NCBI RefSeq assembly: GCF_964355755.1
Contig: NC_092672.1
Coordinates: forward strand, 5,084,001-5,148,000
DNA from: Antedon mediterranea
Lineage: Eukaryota; Echinodermata; Crinoidea; Comatulida; Antedonidae
Direction: 5' to 3'
DNA length: 64,000 nucleotides
Shown: one piece after another, positions 13,101 to 23,709 of the stretch
Numbering within the stretch: the first letter of the stretch is position 1
Layout: each line of letters starts with the position of its first letter
Made by a program: the position numbers and the translations under genes
Notes under the pieces: generated by a model
Told to the model about the DNA's origin: nothing
Database searches by the model: none
The model's input: only the letters and a program-made list of their open reading frames with translations

Positions 13101-15991
13101 ATTTTAAGTTGACTAGGTAATAAAGTCAATATTCCAATAAGTATAGCAGTAAGAATTTACCTAGTCATCTAAACATTTACCTAGTCAATTTTAAGTTGAC
13201 TAGGTAATAAAGTCAATATTCCAATAAGTATAGCAGAAAGAATTTACCTAGTCAACTAAACATTTACCTAGTAAATTTTCAGTTGACTAGGTAATAAAGT
13301 CAATATCCCAATAACAGTAAGAAGGATAATTAATTTAAATCCTGCATTATCCTATTGCACTTTCAGAATCATTTATCTCTATAAAACTAAGTAGCAAATG
13401 TTTTAGTACTGTAATGCTTCTTAGAATTATAATTCATAGTAGTCTGTGCATCTATAGCTTGTGCATTTATTAATGCGGTACAGTAAATTAAACTGTATTG
13501 ATAGATTGTATGCATTATGGTGTAGGGTATAAACATATTGTTCACTGCAAGCAATTGTAGACGGTTTCTGTCAACGTAATTTTCTTTTGTGTTATATTCG
13601 TTCAACATCAGCAACAACAAAATAGTTTGTAATTGTTTTGCATGTTGTAAATAAAACTAAAACAACGGTAAAGAAAGTTAATAAACACCATATATTATTC
13701 CTATTTAGATCGTTTGGTGATTTAAAGTGTTTTACCAAAGATAATTAAATTTTTCAATAATATTCATTTCTGTCCTAAATTCATTTCTACCTTTTATAAA
13801 ACAAAAAAATGCCAAAACATATCGCTTAGTTTTGAAAAATATTGTGCCCTAAAGGCTTTAAACTGTTGACTGAAAATAAGAGTATAAGGGTATATTGCTA
13901 GTAACTATAAACTGTGTATATACAATACCAAACAGAATTTTATACATATTGATGTGATATTTTCACCATGTATAATACCTTTTTTTAAATGTTTTTTTAG
14001 GAGGCCCATCTGGACCTCACTCTGCACTTGGAGGACCTCACCCAAGTGGTTTTATTGCTCAGAGTGCTGGACAACTTGGGATGCCTCCATTTCCAAGACC
14101 TCAGAGCTATGGGCCTATTGGCACTCCAGTACTACCTAGGAACGGCTTAGGTAAGCGAGGTAAAAACATAACAATTTATTTCAATATATAAATCATGTAT
14201 CATCAAAGTTTTAGTAATTTGTCACAAAAGAAAATGTTAATTATTGCATAATTAATAGAATCGATAAAAACATAATTCTTTTTTATTAAAATTAGGTGTA
14301 AAAACACAAAGAAACATTCAACTAGAAAATTAACCACAACATCTTCTACAATCACAACCTAAAATTGTACTGTTTTGGCTTGAAAATGTCCCCTTCTACT
14401 GTAGTTGGACTTTTAATCTGCTTTATGAATACCTAAATATAAATCTTCTTCTTTCTGTAGGTAATGGTATTACAGGGTCTATGTTTAATGGTCGAGATAT
14501 GCTTGGCCTACATGGTAATCATTTACCTTACAATCGGCTGCATCGTACACCTCCTGGCTTTCCTACCCCACCGCCTCCTTCAGGCTGGCCAAAGCCAGAT
14601 TCTAAAGATCCTTTATCCAGAATCGAAATGGAGAGGGAACGTAAAGAAGAGGAAGCTCGTAAGGAAAGAGAGAGGGAACGAGTAAAAGAAAGTTTAGATC
14701 AAGATAAAGAAAGGTTAGATTTTACTTTTGTGTATTTGTTTTGAATTAAGACAGCCTACACTAAACAGTAAGTTACATGATCAAATGGACCTCCTTCAGT
14801 AAAGACAGCAAGAAGTGGCAAATTCTGAGTTGTAAAAGGCTTGTAGCAGCAAAAAATGCTGACATGGATTTTGCATCCTCATCCCTCTTTCTATTCATTT
14901 ATCCTGATGATTTTAACAAATTTACTGTTTTCTTTTTTCATAGACCTGGAGAAAGACCAGGTAAATCTTCTACAAGTCCAGATCGTTGGAATAATGACAA
15001 TAAAAAAGAAGAAAAAGACCGACATATGGACGGTCGGGAGAAAAACATTGATAGGGATGGAGAACATTCTAAGGACTTAATTCCTAAATTAAATGATCAT
15101 AGGACTCGTGAGGGATCAAGGTCCCCTAGCACACATCATATGCATCGACGAGATATTAAAGAAAGTGCTTTTGATAGCGTCGGACATTGTTTAACAAATA
15201 AGGAGGAACGGAGGGAATATGATGTAGCTAAAGAAAGGTCAATAGACCAGCTACACAGAGACCCATTACACCCTGGTATTGCAGCGGTGGGCTCCATGTT
15301 TGAAAGACGGGGCTTAGGAATATTCCCTCCCAGCTATGCCATTGAGAGGCCACCTCCAGGTATTCCCATGATGCCGTGGGATGCCAGAGATAATTATATT
15401 CGTAGTAGACAAGAGAGCTTTCAAAGAGAACATGCATTCCGACAAGAATACGAGCGTGACCGTATGTTACGCAGCGCAGCGGCCGCAGCCGCTGCCTCAG
15501 GCCAACCAATGGGACCAATTATTGAACAAGAACGATTTAGAGACCGTGAACCGCATGATTTTACTAGAGATAATCCTTTAGCGGTCGATTCTTATCGTAG
15601 TAGAATAGAACAGGAAAGATTACACGTTCACCAGCGATTGCTAGAGGAACGTGTTTTACGTGAGGAGGCTGAGAGGAATCGAATGCTGCAAGTTGCTCAT
15701 GAGCACGGACAAATGATGATTCCCTCTCACCCTGCTCTACCGCCATCGTTGCATAACAGTTTACCTTATTCCAGGTCTAGTAACTTTTTCCAAAATTCAA
15801 TTATGCTAAAAGCATCACAGCCACCGCCGCTTGTTCCTACCGCAAGTATAAATAGTACATTTGGTTCAAGCCAACGTAGCAGAGGTCCATCTCCCAGTAC
15901 TCTTCAACCAAACGGTCGCAATAACTCGCCATTGGATAGCTTAGCCTCCAAAGAAAAAGCACTATCTGAAAAGGATGCACACAGTCGATAG
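4112..15991 (+). CDS. AUTS2: AUTS2/FBRSL1-family chromatin regulator, 5' end outside window
   Basis: Coding exons with matching GT/AG sites and phases: 4112-4445, 6378-6616, (8590-8643, see separate entry), 9447-9652, 10877-10975, 12024-12089, 12344-12461, 14001-14150, 14461-14713 and 14944-15991 (stop TAG at 15989). About 855 residues are present. Order of features: an Arg/Glu-rich charged stretch (first exon), a Pro/Ser-rich exon with PPPPPLTSP, the [17 protein letters not shown] block followed by GPPPYMRTE and a His-X repeat ([17 protein letters not shown]), then [34 protein letters not shown], and near the C terminus [19 protein letters not shown]. All of these match the human AUTS2/FBRSL1 core in the same order. 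Family knowledge: AUTS2 is a nuclear subunit of a non-canonical Polycomb PRC1 complex with PCGF3/5 that can activate transcription. The protein begins in phase 1 at 4112, so at least one upstream exon is missing; I could not find it in 1-4111. Which of AUTS2, FBRSL1 or FBRS is closest cannot be decided; an invertebrate would be expected to have one ancestor of all three. Confidence 0.94.
4790..5410. promoter_or_regulatory. candidate conserved non-coding block between AUTS2 exons
   Basis: Roughly 600 bases of complex, non-repetitive sequence between the exons ending at 4445 and starting at 6378. It contains no AUTS2-like exon. Composition differs from the flanking A/T-rich DNA. A regulatory role is a guess that needs cross-species alignment. 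Confidence 0.22.
5726..5771. repeat. 46-bp perfect palindrome
   Basis: TATCATTCATTTAATAATAA continues to its exact reverse complement ending TTAAATGAATGATA, with no spacer. It is built on an (AAT)n/(ATT)n core inside an AUTS2 intron and could extrude as a cruciform. Confidence 0.9.
6151..6369 (+). repeat. direct duplication of an intron 3' end
   Basis: Two diverged copies lie back to back: 6151-6266 and 6267-6369. Both run from ATATATCTC(A/G)TTGACTAAA through GAAATTCTTCATTGATGTTTC to ACTTTAAACCG...TATGTTTTAAA. The second copy ends 8 bases before the acceptor of the exon at 6378, so the splice-site-proximal part of the intron was duplicated. Confidence 0.85.
7022..7142 (+). rRNA. 5S rRNA-like sequence, probably a dispersed pseudogene or 5S-derived SINE head
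   Basis: About 120 bases align end to end with metazoan 5S rRNA. The internal control region is best preserved: AGTTAAGCAACGTTGGGCCT (box A region), GGTTAGAGCTTGGATGGGAG, then ACCATCTGGGAATTGCGGGT (box C region). The 5' third is more diverged. There is no T-run directly after the 3' end, as a functional Pol III 5S gene would need, and it sits alone inside an AUTS2 intron. A retroposed copy or a 5S-headed SINE3 element fits better than an active gene. Confidence 0.75.
8094..8355. other. complex non-repetitive intron segment
   Basis: About 260 bases of balanced composition just upstream of the candidate cassette exon. It is open on the minus strand (78 codons) but the translation resembles nothing I know and lies antisense in an intron. 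Possibly a regulatory element. Confidence 0.2.
8590..8643 (+). CDS. candidate 54-bp cassette exon of the AUTS2-family gene
   Basis: A strong acceptor (long C/T tract, then TTATTCAG) precedes 54 bases that are open in the phase-1 frame and encode roughly [18 protein letters not shown], followed by a GT (GTGGAT, a mediocre donor). It is symmetric (phase 1 to phase 1), so including or skipping it keeps the downstream [10 protein letters not shown] block in frame. The flanking exons also join directly to give an in-frame serine, so this may be alternatively spliced. Confidence 0.55.
11065..11215 (+). mobile_element. tRNA-derived SINE, family a
   Basis: Starts GTGGAGCTGTAGCTTGATTA, with a Pol III A-box-like segment followed about 40 bases later by a B-box-like GGTCCGGGGTTTAATC. 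The body (CAACTCCACTCCCTAAGCCT) is shared with the reverse copy at 56848-56990. It lies in the intron between AUTS2 exons 10975 and 12024. Confidence 0.75.
12828..13315. repeat. 87-bp minisatellite, about 5.5 copies
   Basis: The anchor GTTGACTAGGTAATAAAGTC starts at 12847, 12934, 13021, 13108, 13195 and 13282, exactly 87 bases apart each time. Each unit also holds TTACCTAGTCAAC, the inverted form of the anchor, twice, so each repeat can fold on itself. Located in an AUTS2 intron. Confidence 0.95.
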
Positions 15992-16790
15992 AAGCAGAAC
16001 AAACAATTGGTGTTTTTCAAACCAGGTCAAACTGGTTTCGACAGGATTGAACTGGAATGCATTAGAATCTCCAACATCTTTGACCAGTGTAATATGTCAT
16101 GCATAAACAGAAGCAGTATGAATCTGTGAAAAATAACCAGAGGATGTGTCATGTTGCCTGTTCTTATCATCTGTGTTTTACTCCTTTATATGCTCTAGTA
16201 AGAAACACAAAACACAATTTATAAGGCAAGTTTTATCGAGTGTTTTTCAGCGATATATCTCAGCATTGTTTACAAAATACCCTTTTTGCATCAGCTTAGC
16301 TAATCAGCCTGTTAATAAGCGAAAACATTTTGTCAGGAATATTTATCAGCAATGTTAATTGAAGGAATATTTATTGAGCAACTTTTATGTGGGAGATATT
16401 TAAGCGAGACATATTTATGCGAGTATTTACAAGTGAACGTTAACGTGAGGAACACTTTACGCCTGCTGGTTTTCTATGTTTTTAAAAATCCTGGAATTAA
16501 TGTGTGCGACTTGTGCGTCTACTCGACGAGAGGCTGAACTCATGGGCTTACAAAGTACGCCATGAGAATGGTTAGGATTTGCTTGTTATATGGACAATTG
16601 TATAGATATCCAGTGCAATTTTAAAATGTGATTTGTGTTTGTTATATTTGTTTATGTATGGTTTCAATTAATACTGTTAGTGTTATCAATTCTATAAATT
16701 CCATGCAAATTTGTTGGGGGATATGTTCATATGTTTAATGTATTGGTAGCTTAACTATCAATAAAACACTTAAAATAAATTCCTGCTGCT
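15992..16790 (+). other. 3' UTR of the AUTS2-family gene with polyadenylation signal
   Basis: After the stop codon there is no further coding potential in frame. AATAAA occurs at 16760-16765, followed by a second A/T-rich AAATAAAT. This is the first good poly(A) signal in the sense strand, giving a 3' UTR of about 800 bases. The short ORFs here are not credible genes. Confidence 0.55.
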
Positions 16791-18716
16791 TTTTAATTGT
16801 TTACAAAATATGCCTGTGTACTGAAATCCTTTCTGAAAATAATAATAATAATAATACAGTACGCATGTTAAGCTACAATTAATTATTTAGTGTGAACATG
16901 CACTTGATTTTTATCGTGATGGGTTTATTAAACAGGTAAAAAAAATTCTGTTGCGAAACCTTGTGTAACAGGAGCCCTCTATTGGCAATGTGTTGTCACT
17001 TGTTTACAGACCAATAAGAATAGAAAATCTAGCTACAGTATCTTCATCCGCTAAGAATTTTTTTATTTGTTTTAATTCAAATTTATAGTAACCTATTCAT
17101 TAAAACTTATATTTATATGAAATTATGTAAAATATGAACATTTTAATAACATCCATGCCTCCAATAATGAACTTAATAATGCGTGTTGATGGTCTAAATT
17201 ACCAATTAAGTTATAAAAACATGAATTGTTTTAGAAAATTATACATATCATTGGAAAATAAATGTATTAAAAATTATATTTGCCCTATAACGTACTTGAA
17301 TCAAAATTTTAAATTGAGTCCTTAATTCTAAAAACCTTGTAAATCTCAGAATTGATATTTTTATATCTGAAATTTTAATTTAGAATAACTGATAGATTTT
17401 TTAAAGGTAATTTTATATTAATATTTAATATTATGTTATAATTTTACTGTTTGAACTTTGACATTGTTGTAAATCATGACAACGCAAATTAGTAATTGAA
17501 ACCTAAAGATTGTTGGGTGACAATTTTGTGGTGGATGAAAATCTACTATAGTTTAAATATACTATTGTTTTACAGTATTTGTTTTTTTTTTATTAAATTA
17601 AAAGTAAAAGAAACGTTTCCCATCATACTATTGAAAAATAATGCAATTTCACATTTCCCATCATGCCTTTGAATAGTTCATCTAATTGATATTTTGGCAC
17701 ACATGGAGTTTCATACCTATTAAATCACCATCCAGTTTACTGACAACAAAATCGAAACACCAACTAAAATACTAACATAAAAAAGATGATTACTAGATAA
17801 TTTGGGCAAGTCAATGTAATGTTAAAAATAAAAGCTAATGTTTTAATAAAAATATTTTGCTTGCTATTAAATTTATAGAAGAATTTATATGTTATATTAT
17901 GAACCAAATACATCCCTCAAAACAGTTATTATATTCTTGAGTTGTCTGTAGGCCTATGATGTCCAGTTCTTCAATAGATCATTAGAACCAAAATTTACTT
18001 TACTTCCTTTTCATTTTCTGAATGTGTACTTTTGAATTTATTGATTATATCATCACTTGGTTTTGGTATAAAGTTACATGCTATTCTAGGTTCAAGACTA
18101 TGATTATTTTGGCACACACAGCGTGTCATAACTATAGCTGGAATCTAATTTCCCTACATAAAACGAATTGACAAACAAGGTTTAATACTGTAAATGCACT
18201 TGTTTTTTTTGTACATTTTATTGTCAACTTTCTATATTTTATTTCTAATGGATCGTTATTTCTGTATATTTTGGAAACTCTTTTTATGTTAATATATGTT
18301 TATGTTGGTTATTTTTTGTTTGGTTTTCTAAAGATTTCTGTATTTATATAACAAAGTAGAACTACAGATCAGCTGAACTCTGCTCCATGCTGGCTTAACT
18401 CATGTGTATGTGAACACAACACACATATAACAACCAATTCAACTATAGCAAATATTGTAATTTCTTTAGTTGATTAAATAACAATATTATTTATTTCAAC
18501 TTCAATTAAAAGGAACTAGATTCCTGTTGTGCCTGTCACATATTTTCATGATCTATTATTAATGTGTTTATCTCTTTCTAGCAACATTTTGATAACAACC
18601 AATTTATCTAGGCCTAGTTTGATTAATGGTGCTACAACAAAAAATAATAGGGTTTCAAACTGAAAAGTTTTTAAACTAATATGGTAACGTGAAGTAATAA
18701 TCATGAAAAAATGAAT

Positions 18717-18790
18717 TACAGTAGGACTCTATTAAGGGGACATCTTCAAATTTGCCCTTAATAGGAGTTCCCCTTAATTAGGAGTTGGCC
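18717..18790. mobile_element. short inverted-repeat element, family B fragment
   Basis: TACAGTAGGACTCTATTAAG followed by GGGGACA and then CCCTTAATAGGAGTTCCCC. Related pieces occur at 23221-23350, 24985-25020 and around 25640-25975, all sharing AGGGGACACTT and CCCTTAATAGGGGTTCTA. Looks like a non-autonomous DNA element. Confidence 0.5.
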
Positions 18791-20400
18791 ATTGTGTTAT
18801 AAATATAATATTGTCTCATTTGTTTCATGAGAAAGTGACCCCCTCAAAGGTGGTGTAACATTTCCTTGGTGCATTATAAGCTTAATACACTATGTATATC
18901 GTCCTCTATGTCAAACTTTATACAGTATATTGCCCTCAAACTTTTTCAGTTTATGGTTCTGCTAATAAACATTAAATTCTAGTTCTTGTTTTTTTTCAAT
19001 GAATTAAAAATGGTGCACTAATTGTTTAAATAGTTATAATACCTAACTATGAATGATGCTTACTGGTTTAAATTGTTTTGTTCTCAACATTTGGTATACT
19101 ATTTACTGGGCTTGGAAACATTACCATAAGTAACTGTTAACAGCACACATATTATTTAAATACTAAAATGATATCTAGAATTCCAAATAAATATTATTGC
19201 ATTCTAATATTTAGTTAAACGTGTATTGTCAAAAACAGATTTCAAAATTCAATAATTACTCGTTTTGTTTTAATGAATTTTTTGTATGTTCAAGATAAAT
19301 AATTGACTTGAGCAATTTATATGTTTATAAATTTTATATTTTAAATTGAATGATTTTATGTTTACTAAAAAAAATGTCCTTATAGGCAAACCATCGTTAT
19401 GGTATTGTATTTAAAGACTTGTTTTATGGTGCAATTGTCCAGAACAATGAGCACTCTTTTAAAAAGGTGATTTGATGATAGATGTATTTGTATAAGAAAA
19501 TGTTTTGTATATTTTAAATCCAAAAGATTGGATACTCTTAGTGAAGACATAATATTGTAAAAGAATAGATCCTTGAAATGAAGAGACAAAATATTGTAAA
19601 AGAAAGGATCCGCCAAACGAAGATACATAATATTGTAAAGATGTGTAAATTTATAAATGTACAATTTTATTGAAAATAATTTGTAGAAGTGCTTCAGTGA
19701 GTTGCACTCACTGAAACTAGTATATTGATAAGACCATGTCTGCTGTGTAGACAGACAAGGTTGTATTTTATGTATTTGAAATGTCGGTTGGAAAAAAAAC
19801 CCTCAGCTGCTTTTGTAGAGAGTAAAAGTACAATGAGTACGGTCCACTCATCATAGTTTGACTCTATTTGCTATTTGGACATTACATCATCAGAGATGAC
19901 AAATCAGAGTTTGTTATTCTTTATTTTGAGTTTGACGATACGCCATCCCATTATATTGGAGTAATATAGTATACAGGATACTGCCTACAAAGGTTTTATA
20001 AAAAAATAGCCATTAAAAAATAAAAAGGTACAAATTTGGACATATATGGCAATATTATCGCGTAATTATTTAATTTTATAAAGTGGATATTTTGGCCGTT
20101 TTTCGGGAAAATCCCTGTACTATACTGCCCTGTCATGAAAGAACGACTCAACTGACACATTTTTCAAAAATCACTTGTTTAGCTTTTTGGACTATTTAGG
20201 GAATGATACACCTTGTGGAATATTCAGATATTCAGAATTTTAACTAGAAATATGAAATTTAAAAATCAAAATACCACTCAATTACAAGTGTGTGTTACTA
20301 TTGTCACCAAAGACTAACTCAACTACAAATGCCATGAAAGACTCACTCAAATGACATATTAACCCCTATTATGCCATTTAAAAAAAATTTCCTTGTACAG

Positions 20401-20694
20401 TACTATAGTACAGGGATTTTTTCCAAAAAATTGCCAATTTTCGACCCTTTTATTTTTTGACATAAATGGTTACTATAGCATAATAAACATGTGCAGAGTC
20501 GAATAATGGGTTCTGCGCATGTCAATTGTGCTATAGTAACCATTTATGTCAAATATGGTTATGATAGCACAATTGACATGTGCAGAACCCATTATTCGAC
20601 TGCGCATGTTTATTATGCAATAGTAACCATTTATGTCAAAAAATAAAAGGGTCGAAAATCGGCCATTTTTCAAAAATTTCCATGTACTATAGTA
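20401..20694. repeat. foldback element (long imperfect hairpin)
   Basis: The left arm (20401 to about 20536) and right arm (about 20560 to 20694) are inverted copies that I judge over 90% identical by eye, both ending in TACTATAGTA. They share TTTTCGACCCTTTTATTTTT, GACATAAATGGTTACTAT and TCGAATAATGGGTTCTGC. The spacer is only about 25 bases. Open frames of about 80 codons on both strands here are produced by the palindrome and are not genes. Confidence 0.9.
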
Positions 20695-21370
20695 CAGGGA
20701 TTTTTCAAAAAATGGCAAATTTTCGACCTTTTTATTTTTCGATAAAACTGGTTACTATAGCACAATTGACATGCGCAGAACGCATTATTCGCCTCTGCGC
20801 ATGTTTATTTTTATGTCAAAAGTAATCACTTTTGACATAAATATTTATTTTTCGATAAAACTGGGGCAATATAGCACAGGAAAATTTTCTAAAAATGGCC
20901 AAATTTCAACCCTTTTATTTTTGGACATAACTAGTTACTATCTATAAGAGGATGGTAACACAATATATATATGCACATATATGGCAATATTTTCAGATAG
21001 AATTTTAAAAGTTAATACTTTGGCAACTTTCGAAAAAAATCCCTATAGGCAACTATAGTACAGGAAAATTTTATTTTTGGACATAACTAGTTACTATGAC
21101 TCTATAAGAGGATAATAACATAATATCTGCGCATCTATGGCAATATTATCGCATAATTATTGAATTTTAAAATGTGAATATTTTGGCCATTTTCTAAAAA
21201 ATCCCTGTACAGAAAAATTTTCGAAAAATTGCCAAATTTCAACCCTTTTATTTTTGGACATAACTAGTTACTATGACTCTATAAGAGGATGATAACATAA
21301 TATATGCGCATCTATGGCAATATTATCGCATAATTATTGAATTTTAAAAAGTGGATATTTTGGCTATGAT
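20695..21370. repeat. degenerate repeats related to the foldback
   Basis: At least three further diverged copies of parts of the foldback arms, plus a module GGACATAACTAGTTACTAT with CTATAAGAGGAT that recurs near 20926, 21078 and 21256, spaced about 150-180 bases apart. They suggest tandem growth of the element. Confidence 0.7.
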
Positions 21371-23220
21371 TTTGGGAAAAAAATGTCCACATAATTCAAT
21401 GTTTACATACAATGTTGGACAAAAACAGGACTGAGATAGGATTGCAATGTCTGTACACTATACAAAATAATACCACTGGATTTATATTTTTACACAAAAC
21501 AAAAATGAGTTTTAATTTTAGCAACTGTATGCTTCCTTGGTCAAGAAAAAAAGGTTTCATAATAATCAATAATATTCAATAGCAATTAATATTTACATTT
21601 CTATCAATAAGATCTCTATACATTTAAAGTTTATTTTGTAATTCACACAAAGATGAAAACGAATTGCTGCGGATATTTACAATTTACAGACTTTGAAAAA
21701 AACTTCATGAAACAAAAGTATTGTTGTTGCACAAACAATAATAAAGGTTATTTCTGATGGCCTCTAAATTTCATTGAGCGCACTCTTCCAATACCAGACA
21801 CTCTGAAAATTAGAAACTCTCCAAAATACAGGTCCAAAGGTGTGACTATTTTTTACCATTCAAAGTACTTTAAAAATATGTATATTTTTGGAAAACTAAA
21901 CACATTAGGCCAACCTGCAGCCAGCCCAAGGATTTCTGGTATTGGGAGAGAAGACTGTGTCTATAACCGTGTGTAGCAACAGCCGTCACACATCATTTAA
22001 ACTGCATCACCCTGTTCTATTTAAACCTTCAACCCTAATTACACTAAAAATGGCAGGTTCAATCAAAACCATAGTAAAATAATAGATAAATAGTCCTGTT
22101 AACACTTGATAAAAACAAGGCAATCTAACAACAGGACATTGAGCTCGCCTTGCCAAGATAGGAACTCAGTCCTTTGATCTTATGTCTGGCTGCGACAAAT
22201 ACTAACACTAAAACTAAATACTGTGGCGTGGAACAGATCGTGTAGCAGCCACAGATAAACCAATTGATCTCCGTAGCTCAGCATCTTGTTGTTTGATTGC
22301 CTTGGTACAATGAACCAACATGTGCGTTATTTTTGTTCAAAGAAAATTTCAGCATGAATGCAGCATTAAAGCAGATTATTATTAAGTCTTATATATTATA
22401 TTTTTTCTATCCATTATTTCTTTGATAATTTTTATTGACCCTGACTGAACATGATTGATCGCAAACAAGACATTTCTTGTCTTAAATGGCAGTAAATAGC
22501 TTTTATCGTATAGATATTACACAAATTCTATAAATTATAAATTCTGTAGAATCTCTAAGACACCTTCAGTACAAAACAAAATGTCCTGTTAATATGGGTT
22601 TTCCCCTGAATAGACTGTATTGTCAAAATATATTGCCCATCGGAGTGTGTCTCTTTAATTTATAAGTAAGAGTGTCCATTACGACGTTGTTCTACTGTAG
22701 TTATAGTAACATATTTCAGTGAAGTAAGTAATCAGAATAAATTTCTGTAATACCATTATTAAATTTATATATCTCCTCCAAGAAGCAAAGATTGCATAGC
22801 AGTGTGGCCACAGGAAACCAGATAAAAGCACAATTATAAAAGCACAATTGTAAAATACAAAATAGAACGCAAATCTATTCTGGAGTACCAGAATAAAATA
22901 AAAACACAAGCGTAGCCAAGAACTGTCTTCCAACTTGAGCAACTTAATACACCATGTATCCATGTGGGTACATGTTCTGGTCCTCTGGTGCACTCCTCCA
23001 ATAACACCTTGTTTTAAATGAAGGTCAGATTATAACAAAAAACAGTCATTTTTTAAACAAGTTACTCTCATGCACAAATTATTACTTAAACAAAAATGGT
23101 ATGGGAGTTTACCTGTACAGTATATCACTTTCTACCTATTCAGGTTCCTCCTGCAAAAGTTAAAAATAAAGTTTTAATAATCTAATTGCAGTCAATACTT
23201 CCAAAGATAGACACACTACA

Positions 23221-23350
23221 CACAGTAAAATCTCTACACTTCAAGGGACACGTTCCTGTGAAACAACTAACAAGGGACACTAAGATGATTCAGGGGACAC
23301 TTATTTGGTCCTGAAGGTGTCCCTTAATAGGGGTTCTATCATAGTAGCAA
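23221..23350. mobile_element. family B short inverted-repeat element
   Basis: Begins ACACAGTAAAATCTCTACAC, contains CAAGGGACAC and AGGGGACACTTATTTGGTCC, and ends CCCTTAATAGGGGTTCTATC. Same family as 18717 and 25640-25975. Lies in CHEK2 3' flanking DNA. Confidence 0.5.
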
Positions 23351-23709
23351 CGAATGTGGGATATAGTAAGAAGGGATACACGAAGTTGCATTCATCATGC
23401 GTATGAATCATTACATTGGTATATGCAAAATGAAAATTAAGGTACATAATTGGTAATGCAAACATTTGCTACCGAGTCAGAAAGTCATTCCACATGCCTA
23501 GACTGACAAAATGAATCTACTATGCACCGATACTTGGTAAGATCTGGTTAATGAATGTGTTAACATGCAACAAGACCAATGCAAGATCTTTACAACGAAA
23601 AAATGAATTTTACATTCAATGGATTAAACAAAAGTATTTTAAAAGTTCATTCGATGCATCAGCCAAGCAAAGCACAGGATATAAAATAGCAAACATATAA
23701 CATAAGGTA

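Larger units (their letters stand above)
16800..23700. other. gene-poor interval between AUTS2-family gene and CHEK2
   Basis: No credible coding exon on either strand. It holds scattered A/T-rich DNA, a short-element fragment near 18717, a local duplication near 19550-19640 built on ATATTGTAAAAGAA, the foldback at 20401-20694, its relatives to 21370, and CHEK2 3' flanking sequence. Confidence 0.5.

Noticed and set aside
12828-13315. Regularly spaced repeats reminiscent of a CRISPR array
   Set aside because: Whole 87-bp units are repeated with no unique spacers, in a eukaryotic intron.
15228-15746. Minus-strand ORFs opposite the last AUTS2 exon
   Set aside because: Shadows of the coding strand; the plus-strand frame matches AUTS2 motifs.
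20473-20825. Paired ORFs on opposite strands
   Set aside because: Mirror products of the foldback palindrome.
22679-22993. 104-codon minus-strand ORF downstream of CHEK2
   Set aside because: No recognisable domain; likely chance ORF in 3' flanking DNA. A short membrane protein cannot be fully excluded.
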